From NCBI RefSeq assembly GCF_009866655.1, contig NZ_CP047420.1, positions 310,001-374,000 on the forward strand: 64,000 nucleotides of DNA, written 5' to 3'. This DNA comes from Rathayibacter sp. VKM Ac-2804 (GTDB taxonomy: Bacteria > Actinomycetota > Actinomycetes > Actinomycetales > Microbacteriaceae). Numbering within the stretch: the first letter of the stretch is position 1; the number at the start of each line of letters is the position of its first letter. A program made the translations under genes and the position numbers. Below the pieces are notes generated by a model, which was not told the origin of the DNA, made no database searches, and saw only the letters and a list, made by a program, of their open reading frames with translations. This document shows, piece after piece, positions 35,175 through 44,190 of this stretch.

Positions 35175-36149
35175 GTGACGCCCGAGCCGACACCCGCGAC
35201 CCCGCTCGAGGACCAGGGCGGCATCCGCATCGAGGCCGTCGGCAGCGACGTCGAGCGCGCGCCGAGCGTGCTCCGCGGCTTCTACGCCGGCACCGACTGG
35301 ACGGTGACCCCCTCCGCGGCCCCGTTCTCGTACCGCTACGCCGCTCTCGGCGACGCGGCGATGACCCTGCGGACCTCGCAGATGCAGGGCACCAACGTCG
35401 GCGACATCCCCGTCGGCGACGACTACATCGTGCAGTGGCTCGTCGCCGGCAGCTCGGTCGTCGACGTCGAGCGCGACGCGATCCCGCAGCGGCGCGGTGT
35501 CCCCCTGCTGTTCCCCGCCTACCGGTCGTTCGAGTTCTCGTTCACCGACTACGACCAGAAGCTCGTGCACCTGGGCCGCGACCACGTCGACCGCATCGCC
35601 CGCGAGCGGGGCCTGCGCGGGCCGCTCCGCTTCGACCACCTCCGGCCGGTCGACCCGGCGGCCGCCGACCGCTGGCACGCCGCGATCACCGAGATCTCCA
35701 CCGCCGTCCGCTCCTGGCGCGTGACGCCGCTGCTCTGGGACCGCCTCTCCCGCCGCGGGGCGGCCGCCTTCCTCGAGCTGTACCCGCCGGAGGCCGCGGT
35801 GCTGCCCGAGGTGCTGCTCGCCCCGCGGAACGCGAGCGTGCGCACCGCCGCGGAGTTCGTCCAGGAGAACGCGCACCTCGCGCTCGGTCCGCTCGAGATC
35901 GCCGCCGCCGCGCACCTCAGCGTGCGCGGACTGCAGGTCGCCTTCCAGCGGGTCCTCGGCACGACGCCGCTGCAGTACCTCCGCGACGTGCGCCTCGACC
36001 GGGCGCGCACCGATCTGCTGCTCGCCGACCCGGCGGACGCCACCGTCGCCGACATCGCCCGCGACTGGGGCTTCACCCACCTCGGCCGCTTCTCCGGCGC
36101 CTACGCCGCGCGCTTCGGCGAGTATCCGAGCGGTACCCTGCAGCGCTGA
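35175..36149 (+). CDS. AraC-family regulator (paralogue 1)
   Basis: A 324-residue protein from GTG 35175. The N-terminal sensing domain contains FYAGTDWTV and SYRYAALGD. The C-terminal AraC helix-turn-helix pair (residues about 225-320) has AAAAHLSVRGLQVAFQRVLG and WGFTHLGRFSGAYAARFGEYP. It resembles the AraC-binding-like domain family of AdpA/AraC regulators. The second copy starts 67 bases downstream. Target genes are not evident. Confidence 0.9.
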   Translation: MTPEPTPATPLEDQGGIRIEAVGSDVERAPSVLRGFYAGTDWTVTPSAAPFSYRYAALGDAAMTLRTSQMQGTNVGDIPVGDDYIVQWLVAGSSVVDVERDAIPQRRGVPLLFPAYRSFEFSFTDYDQKLVHLGRDHVDRIARERGLRGPLRFDHLRPVDPAAADRWHAAITEISTAVRSWRVTPLLWDRLSRRGAAAFLELYPPEAAVLPEVLLAPRNASVRTAAEFVQENAHLALGPLEIAAAAHLSVRGLQVAFQRVLGTTPLQYLRDVRLDRARTDLLLADPADATVADIARDWGFTHLGRFSGAYAARFGEYPSGTLQR

Positions 36150-36215
36150 CCGACCGACTATCCGAGAAACGCACGGGCGGCGGGCGGCGTCGGCCGACGT
36201 GGAAAACTGACCCCG

Positions 36216-37169
36216 ATGAACGAGGACCACGCGCGCGTGCGGCGCTCCGAGGTGACCGGCACCGACGTCGATCAGGCGCGCGCACTGCTGCAGGGCGAGT
36301 ACAACGGCGCCGGATTCAGCGTCGAGCCGACGGTGCCGAGCTTCTCCTACCGCTACTCCTCCATCGGCGACGACGAGCTGACCCTGCGCGGGAGCCTCTT
36401 CGCCGGCTCGGTCCACGGCTCGATCCTCACCGAGGGCGAGTACATCGTCTCCTGGCTCACCGCCGGCTCCGGCGCGACCGACCTCGGCCGCGACGCGGTG
36501 CTCCTCGCGCACGGGCAGCCGGCCGTGCTGGTGAACAACCGGCCCGCGGAGTTCGACTTCACCGACTACCGCCAGAACCTGATGCACTTCGACGGCGCCT
36601 TCCTCGAGCGCGTCGCCGCCGAGCACGAGGGCGCCACCGGTCCGCTGCTGTTCGACACCCGCGCCCGCCCCACCGGCGACGCCCTGCAGAGGTGGGGAGC
36701 GACCGTCGCGACCGTCGCCCGCATCGTCTACAGCGCCGACAGCCCGGAGCTGCTGCGCCGCGAGGCGAACCGCACCGCCGCGATCGCGCTGCTCGAGACC
36801 TTCCCCCACGTCGCCCTCGCCGTCCCCGCGGAGATCGCGCTGCCCTCGACCGCCAAGCTGCGCGCCGCCATCGAGTACCTGCACGCCCACGCCCACGTGC
36901 CCCTTCGCGTCGAGGACGTCGCCGCGGCCGCCGGGCTGAGCCTGCGCGGCCTGCAGGCCCTCTTCCGCCGCGAGCTGGAGCTCAGCCCGCTCGACTACCT
37001 GCGCCGCATCCGCCTCGACCGCGTCCGGGAGGAGCTCCGCGCCGGCCAGGCGGGAGTCCTCTCCGTCGCGGAGGTCGCGCACCGGTGGGGCTTCGCGCAC
37101 TTGGGCCGCTTCTCCGCCTCCTACGCGCGCCGCTTCGGCGAGTACCCCCGGGCGACGCTGCACGACTGA
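36216..37169 (+). CDS. AraC-family regulator (paralogue 2)
   Basis: A 317-residue paralogue of the preceding gene with the same layout: FSYRYSSIGDDELTLRG in the sensor part, AAAAGLSLRGLQALFRRELE and WGFAHLGRFSASYARRFGEYP in the DNA-binding part. The tandem arrangement and moderate divergence suggest an old duplication with separate ligands or sites. Confidence 0.9.
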   Translation: MNEDHARVRRSEVTGTDVDQARALLQGEYNGAGFSVEPTVPSFSYRYSSIGDDELTLRGSLFAGSVHGSILTEGEYIVSWLTAGSGATDLGRDAVLLAHGQPAVLVNNRPAEFDFTDYRQNLMHFDGAFLERVAAEHEGATGPLLFDTRARPTGDALQRWGATVATVARIVYSADSPELLRREANRTAAIALLETFPHVALAVPAEIALPSTAKLRAAIEYLHAHAHVPLRVEDVAAAAGLSLRGLQALFRRELELSPLDYLRRIRLDRVREELRAGQAGVLSVAEVAHRWGFAHLGRFSASYARRFGEYPRATLHD

Positions 37170-37209
37170 GGCCGCGCGATCCGCCGCGGGCGTCCGTCCG
37201 CGCGGCGGC

Positions 37210-37398
37210 TCACGGCGTCGTGTTCTCGCCGATCGGCCGCAGCGCCCAGCCGGTCACGGCGACCTCCGCGCCCGCCGGGATCTCGACCCGCACCGGACCG
37301 GCGTCCTCGGTCATGAAGGAGCCGCCGCGGACGAAGTCGACGTCGACGGTGTTGCCGTTCTGGTCGGCGAAGGCCAGGTCGGGGTAGCCCTCGATCAC
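37210..37398 (-). pseudogene. Truncated C-terminal fragment of a DUF4232-like protein
   Basis: The 62-residue frame (YPDLAFADQNGNTVDVDF, PVRVEIPAGAEVAVTGWAL) looks like the C-terminal part of DUF4232-type lipoproteins; the signal and first half are missing. The GTG at 37398 has no good ribosome site. Probably a remnant. Confidence 0.5.
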
Positions 37399-37477
37399 GC
37401 AGCCCCGTCCGCCTCGGGCGCGGCCGGTGGTCGTCCTCGCCCGACGCCGCGCCCGGTGCCGGTGCAGACGGCCGCTG

Positions 37478-37975
37478 TCAGCCCCGCGACCGGTTCGCGT
37501 GCGCGCGGGCCTTCATCCGGTTGCCGCAGGTGGCCATCGAGCACCACTTCGCGGTGCCGGGCCGGCTGCGGTCGAGGAGGAAGAGGTTGCACTCGTCGTT
37601 CGCGCACGCGCGGAGCCGCCCCGGGAACCGGGCGCTGACGGTCGACCAGGCGAGGACCGCCTCCACCGCGAGGCGATCGGCCTCGGGAGCGCTCAGCTCC
37701 CACTCGACACCCTCAGCGGTGACGCGCGGGGTGCGCACGGCGTCGGCGATCACGCCCGAGAGCTCCGCCACGGCCGTGGGTGCGCCCGAGCGCACGACGG
37801 CCTGGAGCGCGTCGCGGGCACTGCGCAGCCGGTCGAGCTCGTGCTCGGTGCCGACGCCGCCCCACCGTCGCGCGAGCTCCCGCCCGGACGCGTCACCGAG
37901 GTCGTCCGTCGGCCGGCCGTCGACCACGGGCGCGCTGTTCAGCACCGCCAGGAGCAGCTCCTCGTCCCAGTCCAT
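37478..37975 (-). CDS. CGNR zinc-finger regulator
   Basis: A 165-residue protein of the CGNR family. An N-terminal ABATE-like stress domain (residues about 1-115) is followed by CANDECNLFLLDRSRPGTAK and the signature WCSMATCGNRMKARAH, whose Cys residues bind zinc. These act as transcription regulators. It is divergent from an alpha/beta hydrolase, 84 bases apart, with an inverted repeat between, so it likely controls that gene. Confidence 0.92.
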   Translation of the reverse strand: MDWDEELLLAVLNSAPVVDGRPTDDLGDASGRELARRWGGVGTEHELDRLRSARDALQAVVRSGAPTAVAELSGVIADAVRTPRVTAEGVEWELSAPEADRLAVEAVLAWSTVSARFPGRLRACANDECNLFLLDRSRPGTAKWCSMATCGNRMKARAHANRSRG

Positions 37976-38026
37976 CGCTTCCCGCTCTCCCGCGCCGAGT
38001 GGCCCGTTCGTCCATGCTAGCGTCCT

Positions 38027-38058
38027 GCTAACCAGTAAATCTACTTGAAAGGGTTAGC
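38027..38058. promoter_or_regulatory. Inverted repeat between CGNR and hydrolase genes
   Basis: GCTAACC (38027-38033) and GGTTAGC (38052-38058) are perfectly inverted, 18 bases apart, next to the hydrolase start. A further GCTA half-copy is at 38016-38019. A candidate CGNR operator. Confidence 0.45.
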
Positions 38059-38059
38059 C

Positions 38060-38920
38060 ATGGTCGCCGTCCATCACCGCACCGTCTCCGTGGGAGGGCT
38101 CGACGTCTTCTGGCGGGAGGCCGGGCCCGTCGACGCCCCCGTCCTCCTGCTGCTGCACGGATACCCGAGCAGCTCGCACATGTTCCGCCACCTGATTCCC
38201 GCCCTCGCGGGGCGCTTCCGCGTCATCGCGCCGGACCACCTCGGCTTCGGACGCTCGTCCGCGCCCTCCGTCGACGACTTCGACTACACCTTCGCGGCCC
38301 TGGCCGAGACGACCGGCCGCTTCCTCGAGACCATCGGGGTCTCCCGGTACACGATCTACGTCCAGGACTACGGGGCCCCCGTCGGCTGGCGCCTCGCCCT
38401 CGCCGACCCCGCGGCGGTCGTCGGCGTGATCTCGCAGAACGGCAACGCCTACGAGGAGGGCTTCGTCCCCGGCTTCTGGGACCCGATCTGGGCGGACGCC
38501 GCTGAGCGGACCGACGCGACGCGCGAGGCCCTCAGGCCGGCCCTCGGCCGCGAGGCCGTCGAGTGGCAGTACACCCACGGGGTCACCGACCCCACCGCCG
38601 TCGATCCGGACGCCTGGGAGCACGACCTCGCGCTCCTCGCCCGCCCCGGGCAGGACGATGTGCAGCTGGCCCTCTTCCGCGACTACGCCGCCAACCGCGA
38701 GCTGTACCCCGCCGTGCAGGCCTGGCTCCGCACATCCCGGGTCCCCGTCCTCGCCGTCTGGGGGCGCAACGACGAGATCTTCGCCGCGGCCGGCGCTCAG
38801 GCCTTCACGCGCGACGCGCCCCACGCACGGGTCGAGCTCGTCGACGGCGGGCACTTCCTGCTCGAGTCCGATCTCGACCGGGTGGTCGGCGCGATCACCG
38901 ACTGGCTCGACCGCGAGTGA
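38060..38920 (+). CDS. Alpha/beta hydrolase with Asp nucleophile
   Basis: A 286-residue enzyme of the haloalkane dehalogenase/epoxide hydrolase branch. ATG 38060 is preceded by AAAGGG. The oxyanion motif HGYPSSS, nucleophile elbow VQDYGAPVG (Asp103), NDEIF (acid region) and GGHFLLE (His265) are visible. Asp rather than Ser as nucleophile separates it from esterases. The substrate (halide, epoxide or fluoroacetate-like) is open. Regulated by the divergent CGNR gene, by inference. Confidence 0.9.
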   Translation: MVAVHHRTVSVGGLDVFWREAGPVDAPVLLLLHGYPSSSHMFRHLIPALAGRFRVIAPDHLGFGRSSAPSVDDFDYTFAALAETTGRFLETIGVSRYTIYVQDYGAPVGWRLALADPAAVVGVISQNGNAYEEGFVPGFWDPIWADAAERTDATREALRPALGREAVEWQYTHGVTDPTAVDPDAWEHDLALLARPGQDDVQLALFRDYAANRELYPAVQAWLRTSRVPVLAVWGRNDEIFAAAGAQAFTRDAPHARVELVDGGHFLLESDLDRVVGAITDWLDRE

Positions 38921-39161
38921 TCCGGGCGCCGGAACCGGTCGTCTCGGGGTCGTCGCCGTACCGCGGTCGTGACGCGCCTGAGACCGGCGCCCGCCGGACG
39001 GGGGATGCGCCCCCGGGCGCCGCGCTGATAGACATCGGACAGTTGTGCTGCGAGCCCGCGGACCGCGCTCCTCCGTCCGGCCCCGCCGGACCGGGGCAGG
39101 TGGGGATCGACGCTCGATCGCCCGTCTCCCACCACCCACCACCGACCGAAAGAGCATCGCG

Positions 39162-40316
39162 ATGACGCCTTCCCTCTCCCGTCCCCTCGTCTCCGGACTC
39201 GCCGCGCTGGCGCTGACCGGCAGCCTGTTCGCCGGCGCGGCCCCGGCCTTCGCGGCGACCGCGCCGCTGTCGACGGAGGCCGCCGCCTCGGCGGCCGTCT
39301 ACGAGCCCGCCAGCCTCAGCCCCGGGTCGGAGCTCGTCAAGGGACAGGGACTCCTCTCCGCGAACGGCGCCGTCCGCTTCGTCCTCCAGGACGACGGCAA
39401 CGCGGTCGTCTACAGCGCCGGCCGCGCGACCTGGAGCTCCGGCACCCAGGGCCGCGGTGAGCGCCTGGTCATGCAGACCGACGGCAACCTCGTCATCTAC
39501 GACGCCGCCGGCCGCCCCGTCTGGTTCACCGGCACGAACGACTTCAGTTCTACGCTGTGGATCCAGGACGACGGCAACCTCGTCGTCTACCGCTACAGCG
39601 GCTCCCCCGCTTGGGCGAGCAGCGTGAACGGCCGCATCGCCGCTCCCGACGCGCCGACCCTCGGATCCGGTCAGACCCTGTTCGCCGACGAGCAGCTCAC
39701 CGCCGGACCGAGCCGCGCGATCCTGCAGGCCGACGGCAACTTCGTCGTCTACAGCGGCGGCTCCGTGCTGTGGTCGACCGGAACGAGCGGGGTCGGCAAC
39801 ACCCTCGTCATGCAGACCGACGGCAACGCCGTGATCTACGGCGGCGACAGCTCGGTGAAGTGGTCCTCCGGAACCGCCGGCAACCCCGGCGCCACGCTCA
39901 ACCTGAACCCGGGCGGGAACCTCGTCATCGCGTCGCCCCGCCAGATGATCTGGAGCAGTGACGGTCAGCTCCGGCGCGACACCCTGCCGGAGGGCTTCCT
40001 TCTCATCGATGAGCAGCTGACCTCGACGAGCGGCGCCTGGCGGGCCGTCATGCAGCGCGACGGCAACTTCGTCGTCTACGGACCCCGCGGCGCCGACTGG
40101 TCCTCCGGCACCTCGATTCCCGACAGCGTCCTCGGCCTCGACCTCGACGGCTACCTGACCATCTACGCGCCCGAGTCCGGCGAGGGGAAGGGCCACTGGG
40201 GCACCGAGCCCGCGTTCTTCGGCGGGGGCCCCTTCCGCCTCGTCATGCAGAACGACGGCAACCTCGTCGAGTACGACGCACTCGGCCGTGCCGTCTGGGC
40301 CAGCCGCGGCGTGTAG
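39162..40316 (+). CDS. Secreted B-lectin (mannose-binding) protein
   Basis: A 384-residue protein with a clear signal peptide (cleavage near APAFA, residue about 31). At least seven repeats of the bulb-lectin motif Q-x-D-G-N-x-V-x-Y appear (for example MQTDGNLVIY, LQADGNFVVY, MQNDGNLVEY), enough for two to three B-lectin domains. No catalytic domain is attached. Such proteins bind mannose-type glycans outside the cell and some are bacteriocins (LlpA-like), but this one may simply be a surface glycan binder. A strong hairpin follows. Confidence 0.9.
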   Translation: MTPSLSRPLVSGLAALALTGSLFAGAAPAFAATAPLSTEAAASAAVYEPASLSPGSELVKGQGLLSANGAVRFVLQDDGNAVVYSAGRATWSSGTQGRGERLVMQTDGNLVIYDAAGRPVWFTGTNDFSSTLWIQDDGNLVVYRYSGSPAWASSVNGRIAAPDAPTLGSGQTLFADEQLTAGPSRAILQADGNFVVYSGGSVLWSTGTSGVGNTLVMQTDGNAVIYGGDSSVKWSSGTAGNPGATLNLNPGGNLVIASPRQMIWSSDGQLRRDTLPEGFLLIDEQLTSTSGAWRAVMQRDGNFVVYGPRGADWSSGTSIPDSVLGLDLDGYLTIYAPESGEGKGHWGTEPAFFGGGPFRLVMQNDGNLVEYDALGRAVWASRGV

Positions 40317-40340
40317 CCACCGCCCCGGGACGCTCCCGAC

Positions 40341-40380
40341 CACGAAGGCCCGCCCCCGGACTCGGGAGCGGGCCTTCGTG
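40341..40380. terminator. Perfect 13-bp hairpin, shared by convergent genes
   Basis: CACGAAGGCCCGC (40341-40353) pairs exactly with GCGGGCCTTCGTG (40368-40380) between the stops of the B-lectin and DUF4394 genes. No T run. Confidence 0.75.
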
Positions 40381-40500
40381 CTGCTCGGACCGGGCGGGAG
40401 CAGGATCGCGGCGATCGGCTCGTGGACCCCGTCAGCTCGTGGACCCCGTGAGCGCGAGGGTGCCGCCGAGGCCGATCATCAGGACGCCGCCGGGTCCGGG

Positions 40501-41403
40501 TCAGCGCTGGACGAGCGGGATCGCGATGTCGGTGACGTCCGCGCCGATGGTGCCGAGTCGGGTGGCCGTGCCGTTGAGCACGCCGACCTCGTAGAGCGAC
40601 CCGTTGACGGCGGCGAGGCCGATCGAGGCGATGGAGCCGCCGTTGCGGAGGACGGAGTAGATGTCGAAGCCGGTGACGCCCGCGGCATCGACGCCGAGCT
40701 TCCCGGTCGGCGCCAGCGTGCCGGCGTTGGCGGGGGACTGGATGGCGATCTGGTCGAGCGCCGTGTCGAGGACGAAGAGGGTCGTCGCGGTGTTCGGGTC
40801 GAGATCGTTGTTCGTGTACGCGGCCCCGTTGACGCCGGTGGCGACGGCGGGCGCGGCGTAGCTCAGCGCGCCGTCGGCGACCGTCGCGGCGCCGGGGGTG
40901 GCGAACGGCTGGCGGAGGTTCTGGCCGGTGTCGCTGATCACGCGGAGCGCGTTGGCGGCGGGGTTGAAGTCGACGCCGAAGGTCGAGCCGCTCAGCGCCA
41001 CGGTGAGCCGGGTGACCGGGGTGGCCACGCCGGTGGTCGTGTCGATGGAGTAGACGCCGGCGCTCGCCGCGGTGTTCCCGACGCCGTAGAGCTTGCCGTC
41101 CTGGACGCGGTAGTCGATGCCGACGAGCGAGGTGTCGCCGCCGGTGAGACCGGTGACGGCGACCCTGCCGGTGACCGTTCCGGGCTTGGTGGGGTTGAAC
41201 TGCACGAGCGTCGTGCCGCCGTCGGCGAGACCGACGACGCGCAGCTTGGCGGCCACCGAGCGGGCGGCGCTGACCAGCGCGCTGCTGGAATCGCTGGTCG
41301 CGACGGCGGGAGCGACACTGCTCGCACCGGCCAGCACGGGGGCCACGGCCATCACACTCGCGACGGCGACAGCGGTGATGCCGACCTTGAACGTCCTGTT
41401 CAT
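40501..41403 (-). CDS. Secreted DUF4394 protein
   Basis: A 300-residue protein with a signal peptide (residues about 1-30) and one DUF4394 domain, a beta-propeller-like extracellular domain: IDYRVQDGKLYGVG, FGVDFNPAANALRVISDTGQ and YTNNDLDPNTATTLFVLDT. AAGGAG sits right before ATG 41403. The function of the family is unknown. Confidence 0.9.
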   Translation of the reverse strand: MNRTFKVGITAVAVASVMAVAPVLAGASSVAPAVATSDSSSALVSAARSVAAKLRVVGLADGGTTLVQFNPTKPGTVTGRVAVTGLTGGDTSLVGIDYRVQDGKLYGVGNTAASAGVYSIDTTTGVATPVTRLTVALSGSTFGVDFNPAANALRVISDTGQNLRQPFATPGAATVADGALSYAAPAVATGVNGAAYTNNDLDPNTATTLFVLDTALDQIAIQSPANAGTLAPTGKLGVDAAGVTGFDIYSVLRNGGSIASIGLAAVNGSLYEVGVLNGTATRLGTIGADVTDIAIPLVQR

Positions 41404-41832
41404 CGGGTACTCCTTGAGACTCTCGGTCGCCGGCGATCGGCGACTCGCAGAGGTGTACCGGCGCATCGGGGTCGGCGTTCATCGGGGCGGCGAGTTTCTT
41501 CTCGGGTTGCGGTGGTCCGGGGCGTGACGTCGATGTTTCTGCTGTGCCGTTTCGTCGCTTCTGTGTCTGCGATCTCCGATCTGCTCGAGCTCACGGTGAC
41601 GATCTTCCGAGCTCCGCGCGGTCTCGGCGGGGAGGTCGTCCGTCGCCGACGCTGCCTGGAGCAACTCGTCGTCGCCATCGGAGCGGCCGGAGGCAGGCTA
41701 AGTCTGGAGCGCGATGACACGCTGGTCGCCCGCGGCTCCGCTGGCTGCTTCGGGCGATCATCCCCGTCGCGGGTCGCCGGTCCTCCTGCGCGGAGGATCG
41801 ATCAGGCGCCGCGGGTTGACGCAGCGTCGGAG

Positions 41833-42207
41833 TCAAGACCGGGCGGGCCTGCTGAACAGGTTCACGACCGTGCCGTCCGGATCGCGGACGAGGGCTGAGC
41901 GGTTGCCCCACGGCATGGTGGTCGGCTCGAGCACCACGTCCTCGCCGGAGAGTCCGAGCGCGGCGAAGGCGCCGTCGACGTCGGCCACCTCGAACTCGAG
42001 GAGGACGGAGCGGTTCGTCGCGGGGGTGAGGGCTCCGTCGAGCATCGCGACGGTCCCCGCGGCGGCGATCGCGAGGGTTCCACCCGGTCCGCTGAACTGC
42101 GCGAAGACGGGTGCCGGGCGCTCGGCGGGCCGGCCGGTGACCCGCTCGTAGAAGGCGACGAGGCCGTCGAGGTCGTCGGTGATGATGCGGACGGAGGCGA
42201 ACGACAT
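41833..42207 (-). CDS. VOC/glyoxalase-family protein
   Basis: A 124-residue single-module vicinal-oxygen-chelate protein. It starts MSFASVRIITDDLDGLVAFY, with later DVDGAFAALG and VRDPDGTVVNLF, the usual C-terminal beta motif. It may be an antibiotic-resistance-like binding protein or a small-molecule enzyme; metal ligands are not certain. It precedes the WYL regulator, which may control it. Confidence 0.88.
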   Translation of the reverse strand: MSFASVRIITDDLDGLVAFYERVTGRPAERPAPVFAQFSGPGGTLAIAAAGTVAMLDGALTPATNRSVLLEFEVADVDGAFAALGLSGEDVVLEPTTMPWGNRSALVRDPDGTVVNLFSRPARS

Positions 42208-42318
42208 GGGATTCCTTCGGTGAGCCCGGTGACGGGAGCGGATGATGGGAGGGCCCCAGCCTCGCCGGTCGTCGCGACACCGTCCTGTCGGTGTTTCCGG
42301 GAGATCGCCGGCGCAGCG

Positions 42319-43014
42319 TCAGTCGCCGAGGACGGACCGCAGCCGCCCGTCCTGGATCGCGAGGTCCTCGACGCGGAGGGCGCGCTGCGGAGGCCGCTCC
42401 CCGGTCACCTCGACCGACAGCATCCGGTCACCCCGGAACGCCCGCACCCCGTCCCGCAATCGGCACCACGCGATCAGGTACCACTGGCCGTCCTTCCCGA
42501 TCGAGCCGAGCGGTTCGACGTCGCGGACGGACTCCGCGCCGCTGCCGTCCCGGTAGCGCAGCCGCACGACCCGGTCCGCTCGGAGAGCCGCCGCGAACTC
42601 CGCGGGAACGGCCGCGTCCTCGCCGCCCTCGAGGAAGTACACCCGCGACGCGACCGCACCCGCGCGTGCGGCGTCCCCCTCCGGCATGACCGCGAGCACC
42701 TTGCGGGCGGCGCTCCGGGCGGCGTGACGGAAGGGACTGCGCTGCAGCGCACCGAGGCCGATCAGCACTGCGAGGGCCTCGTCCAGCGTGAATCCCGCCG
42801 GGCCGAGTGTCGCGGACGCGTCGATGACGTACCCGCCCGTCCGGCCGGGCTCCGCCCAGATCGGCAGACCCGACTGCTGCAGCGCGGAGAGGTCCCGCTC
42901 GATGGTCCGCACCGACACCTCGAATCGCTCGGCGAGGCGACGGGCGCTCCGCGGCCGGGGCGAGACCGCCCGCAGCTCCTCGACGAGGCCGTAGAGACGA
43001 TCGGTGCGGTTCAC
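42319..43014 (-). CDS. WYL-domain (YafY-type) transcriptional regulator
   Basis: A 231-residue protein. An N-terminal DeoR-like helix-turn-helix (RLAERFEVSVRTIERDLSAL) is followed by a WYL domain (GKDGQWYLIAWCRLRDGVR with the key W-Y-L), which senses nucleic acid or small ligands. It lies between a VOC and an NTF2-like gene, all on the minus strand, which are likely targets. Confidence 0.92.
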   Translation of the reverse strand: MNRTDRLYGLVEELRAVSPRPRSARRLAERFEVSVRTIERDLSALQQSGLPIWAEPGRTGGYVIDASATLGPAGFTLDEALAVLIGLGALQRSPFRHAARSAARKVLAVMPEGDAARAGAVASRVYFLEGGEDAAVPAEFAAALRADRVVRLRYRDGSGAESVRDVEPLGSIGKDGQWYLIAWCRLRDGVRAFRGDRMLSVEVTGERPPQRALRVEDLAIQDGRLRSVLGD

Positions 43015-43062
43015 CCGGCCATCCTCCGCCCTGCGCGCGTCAGCCGGACGGCGCGTCGTGCG

Positions 43063-43482
43063 TCAGTCGGAGGGCGCGTCGGCCTGGTAGACCTTCCGGA
43101 ACGCGTCCTTCCGGGCGATCTTCCCGCCGCGGAACTCGTAGATGTCGCAGCCACGCGTGACCTGGGGTGCGCCGTCCGGTCCGGTCCCGGTGAAGGACCA
43201 GGTGGCGGCCCCGCGGGTTCCGGAGATGAGGGGCTCGCCCTCCTCGTGCCGCTCCTGGCCGGTGTCGAAGGCGAGCATGAGCGCGAAGCCCTCGCGGACC
43301 TGCTCCTTGCCGGACCAGGTCCGGCCGGGCTCGGGACCGACGGACGCGCCGTAGACGCAGTCGTCGGTGACGTGGCTCATCAGCGCCTCGAGGTCGTGGC
43401 GGCTCCAGGCGTCGCTGAACGCGGCCAGCACCTCGGGCGTCATCTCGCTCGTGCTGTCGTCGGTCAGGAGGGGATCGCTCAT
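43063..43482 (-). CDS. NTF2-like (SnoaL-type) protein
   Basis: A 139-residue cone-fold protein: VLAAFSDAWSRHDLEALMSH near the N-terminus, and CDIYEFRGGKIARKDAFRKV near the C-terminus, both typical of the NTF2-like superfamily. It may be an isomerase or cyclase-like enzyme or a ligand binder. It is upstream of the WYL gene in the same direction. Confidence 0.85.
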   Translation of the reverse strand: MSDPLLTDDSTSEMTPEVLAAFSDAWSRHDLEALMSHVTDDCVYGASVGPEPGRTWSGKEQVREGFALMLAFDTGQERHEEGEPLISGTRGAATWSFTGTGPDGAPQVTRGCDIYEFRGGKIARKDAFRKVYQADAPSD

Positions 43483-43736
43483 CAGAACTCCGGTCGTTCG
43501 CGTCGGTGGACCGTCGTCGGTCGCTCTGCGACCGTGACAGGTGCCGGTCGCGGGGGCAATGCCCTCTAGCGGTCATGTCCGGAATCGGACGGCCGGGACC
43601 ACTGCCGCTGCGATCACTGCGGCAGGAGCCCGACCAGGGGAGGCGGGACGAGCGTCACCAGCCCGACGAGGTCGCCTCGGATCGAGGTGCGCGGGGGCGG
43701 CGTTCTCACGCCGCTCCGGGTCGCATCGCCGCGACG

Positions 43737-44087
43737 TCAGGCGGCGGCGATGAGCGCCGCGAGGGAGTCGAGGGCGCCGGGGACGAGGCGGTAGTAGGCC
43801 CAGGTCCCCCGCTTGTCGCGGGTCAGGATCCCGGCGTCGACGAGGACCTTCAGGTGGTGCGAGACGGTGGACTGGCCGAGTCCGAGCGGCTCGGTGAGGT
43901 CGCACACGCACGCTTCCTGGCCGTCGTGGGCGGCGATCATCGAGATCAGTCGCAGCCGCGCGGGGTTCGCGATCGCGCGCAGCGAGCGGGCGAGCTTCTC
44001 GGCGTTCTCCGTGCTCATCGCCTCGCGGGTCAGCGGTGCGCAGCAGGCGGCGACGTCCGTCAGGGGGAGCATCTCGAGAACGGCCAT
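43737..44087 (-). CDS. arsR: ArsR-family arsenic-responsive repressor
   Basis: A 116-residue winged-helix repressor from ATG 44087. It has the As(III)-binding motif CVCDL in the DNA-binding helix, and LGQSTVSHHLKVLVDAG. A vicinal Cys pair (ACCAPL) is near the N-terminus. It is divergent from arsenate reductase, with a perfect inverted repeat between them, so it should derepress the ars genes when metalloid binds. Confidence 0.92.
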   Translation of the reverse strand: MAVLEMLPLTDVAACCAPLTREAMSTENAEKLARSLRAIANPARLRLISMIAAHDGQEACVCDLTEPLGLGQSTVSHHLKVLVDAGILTRDKRGTWAYYRLVPGALDSLAALIAAA

Positions 44088-44104
44088 GCCCCATCTTCCC
44101 ATGG

Positions 44105-44120
44105 ATCGACGCGTGTCGAT
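44105..44120. promoter_or_regulatory. Probable ArsR operator
   Basis: ATCGAC-gcgt-GTCGAT is a perfect 6-bp inverted repeat between divergent arsR and arsC, followed by an AT-rich GATATAG that could be a -10. Confidence 0.65.
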
Positions 44121-44190
44121 ATAGTCGGCCGTGCCTGCATCGACGGAGATCGATGCGGCCGCCCCGTTCCGTCGACGCCCAGGAGTTCCG

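Noticed and set aside
34806..37163. 785-codon minus-strand frame opposite the AraC genes
   Set aside because: It lies antisense to two clear AraC regulators; its Gly/Ala/Arg/Val-rich, motif-free sequence is typical of antisense GC-rich DNA.
43504..43736. Possible gene between the NTF2-like and arsR genes
   Set aside because: Frames here have no ribosome site or protein similarity; treated as spacer.
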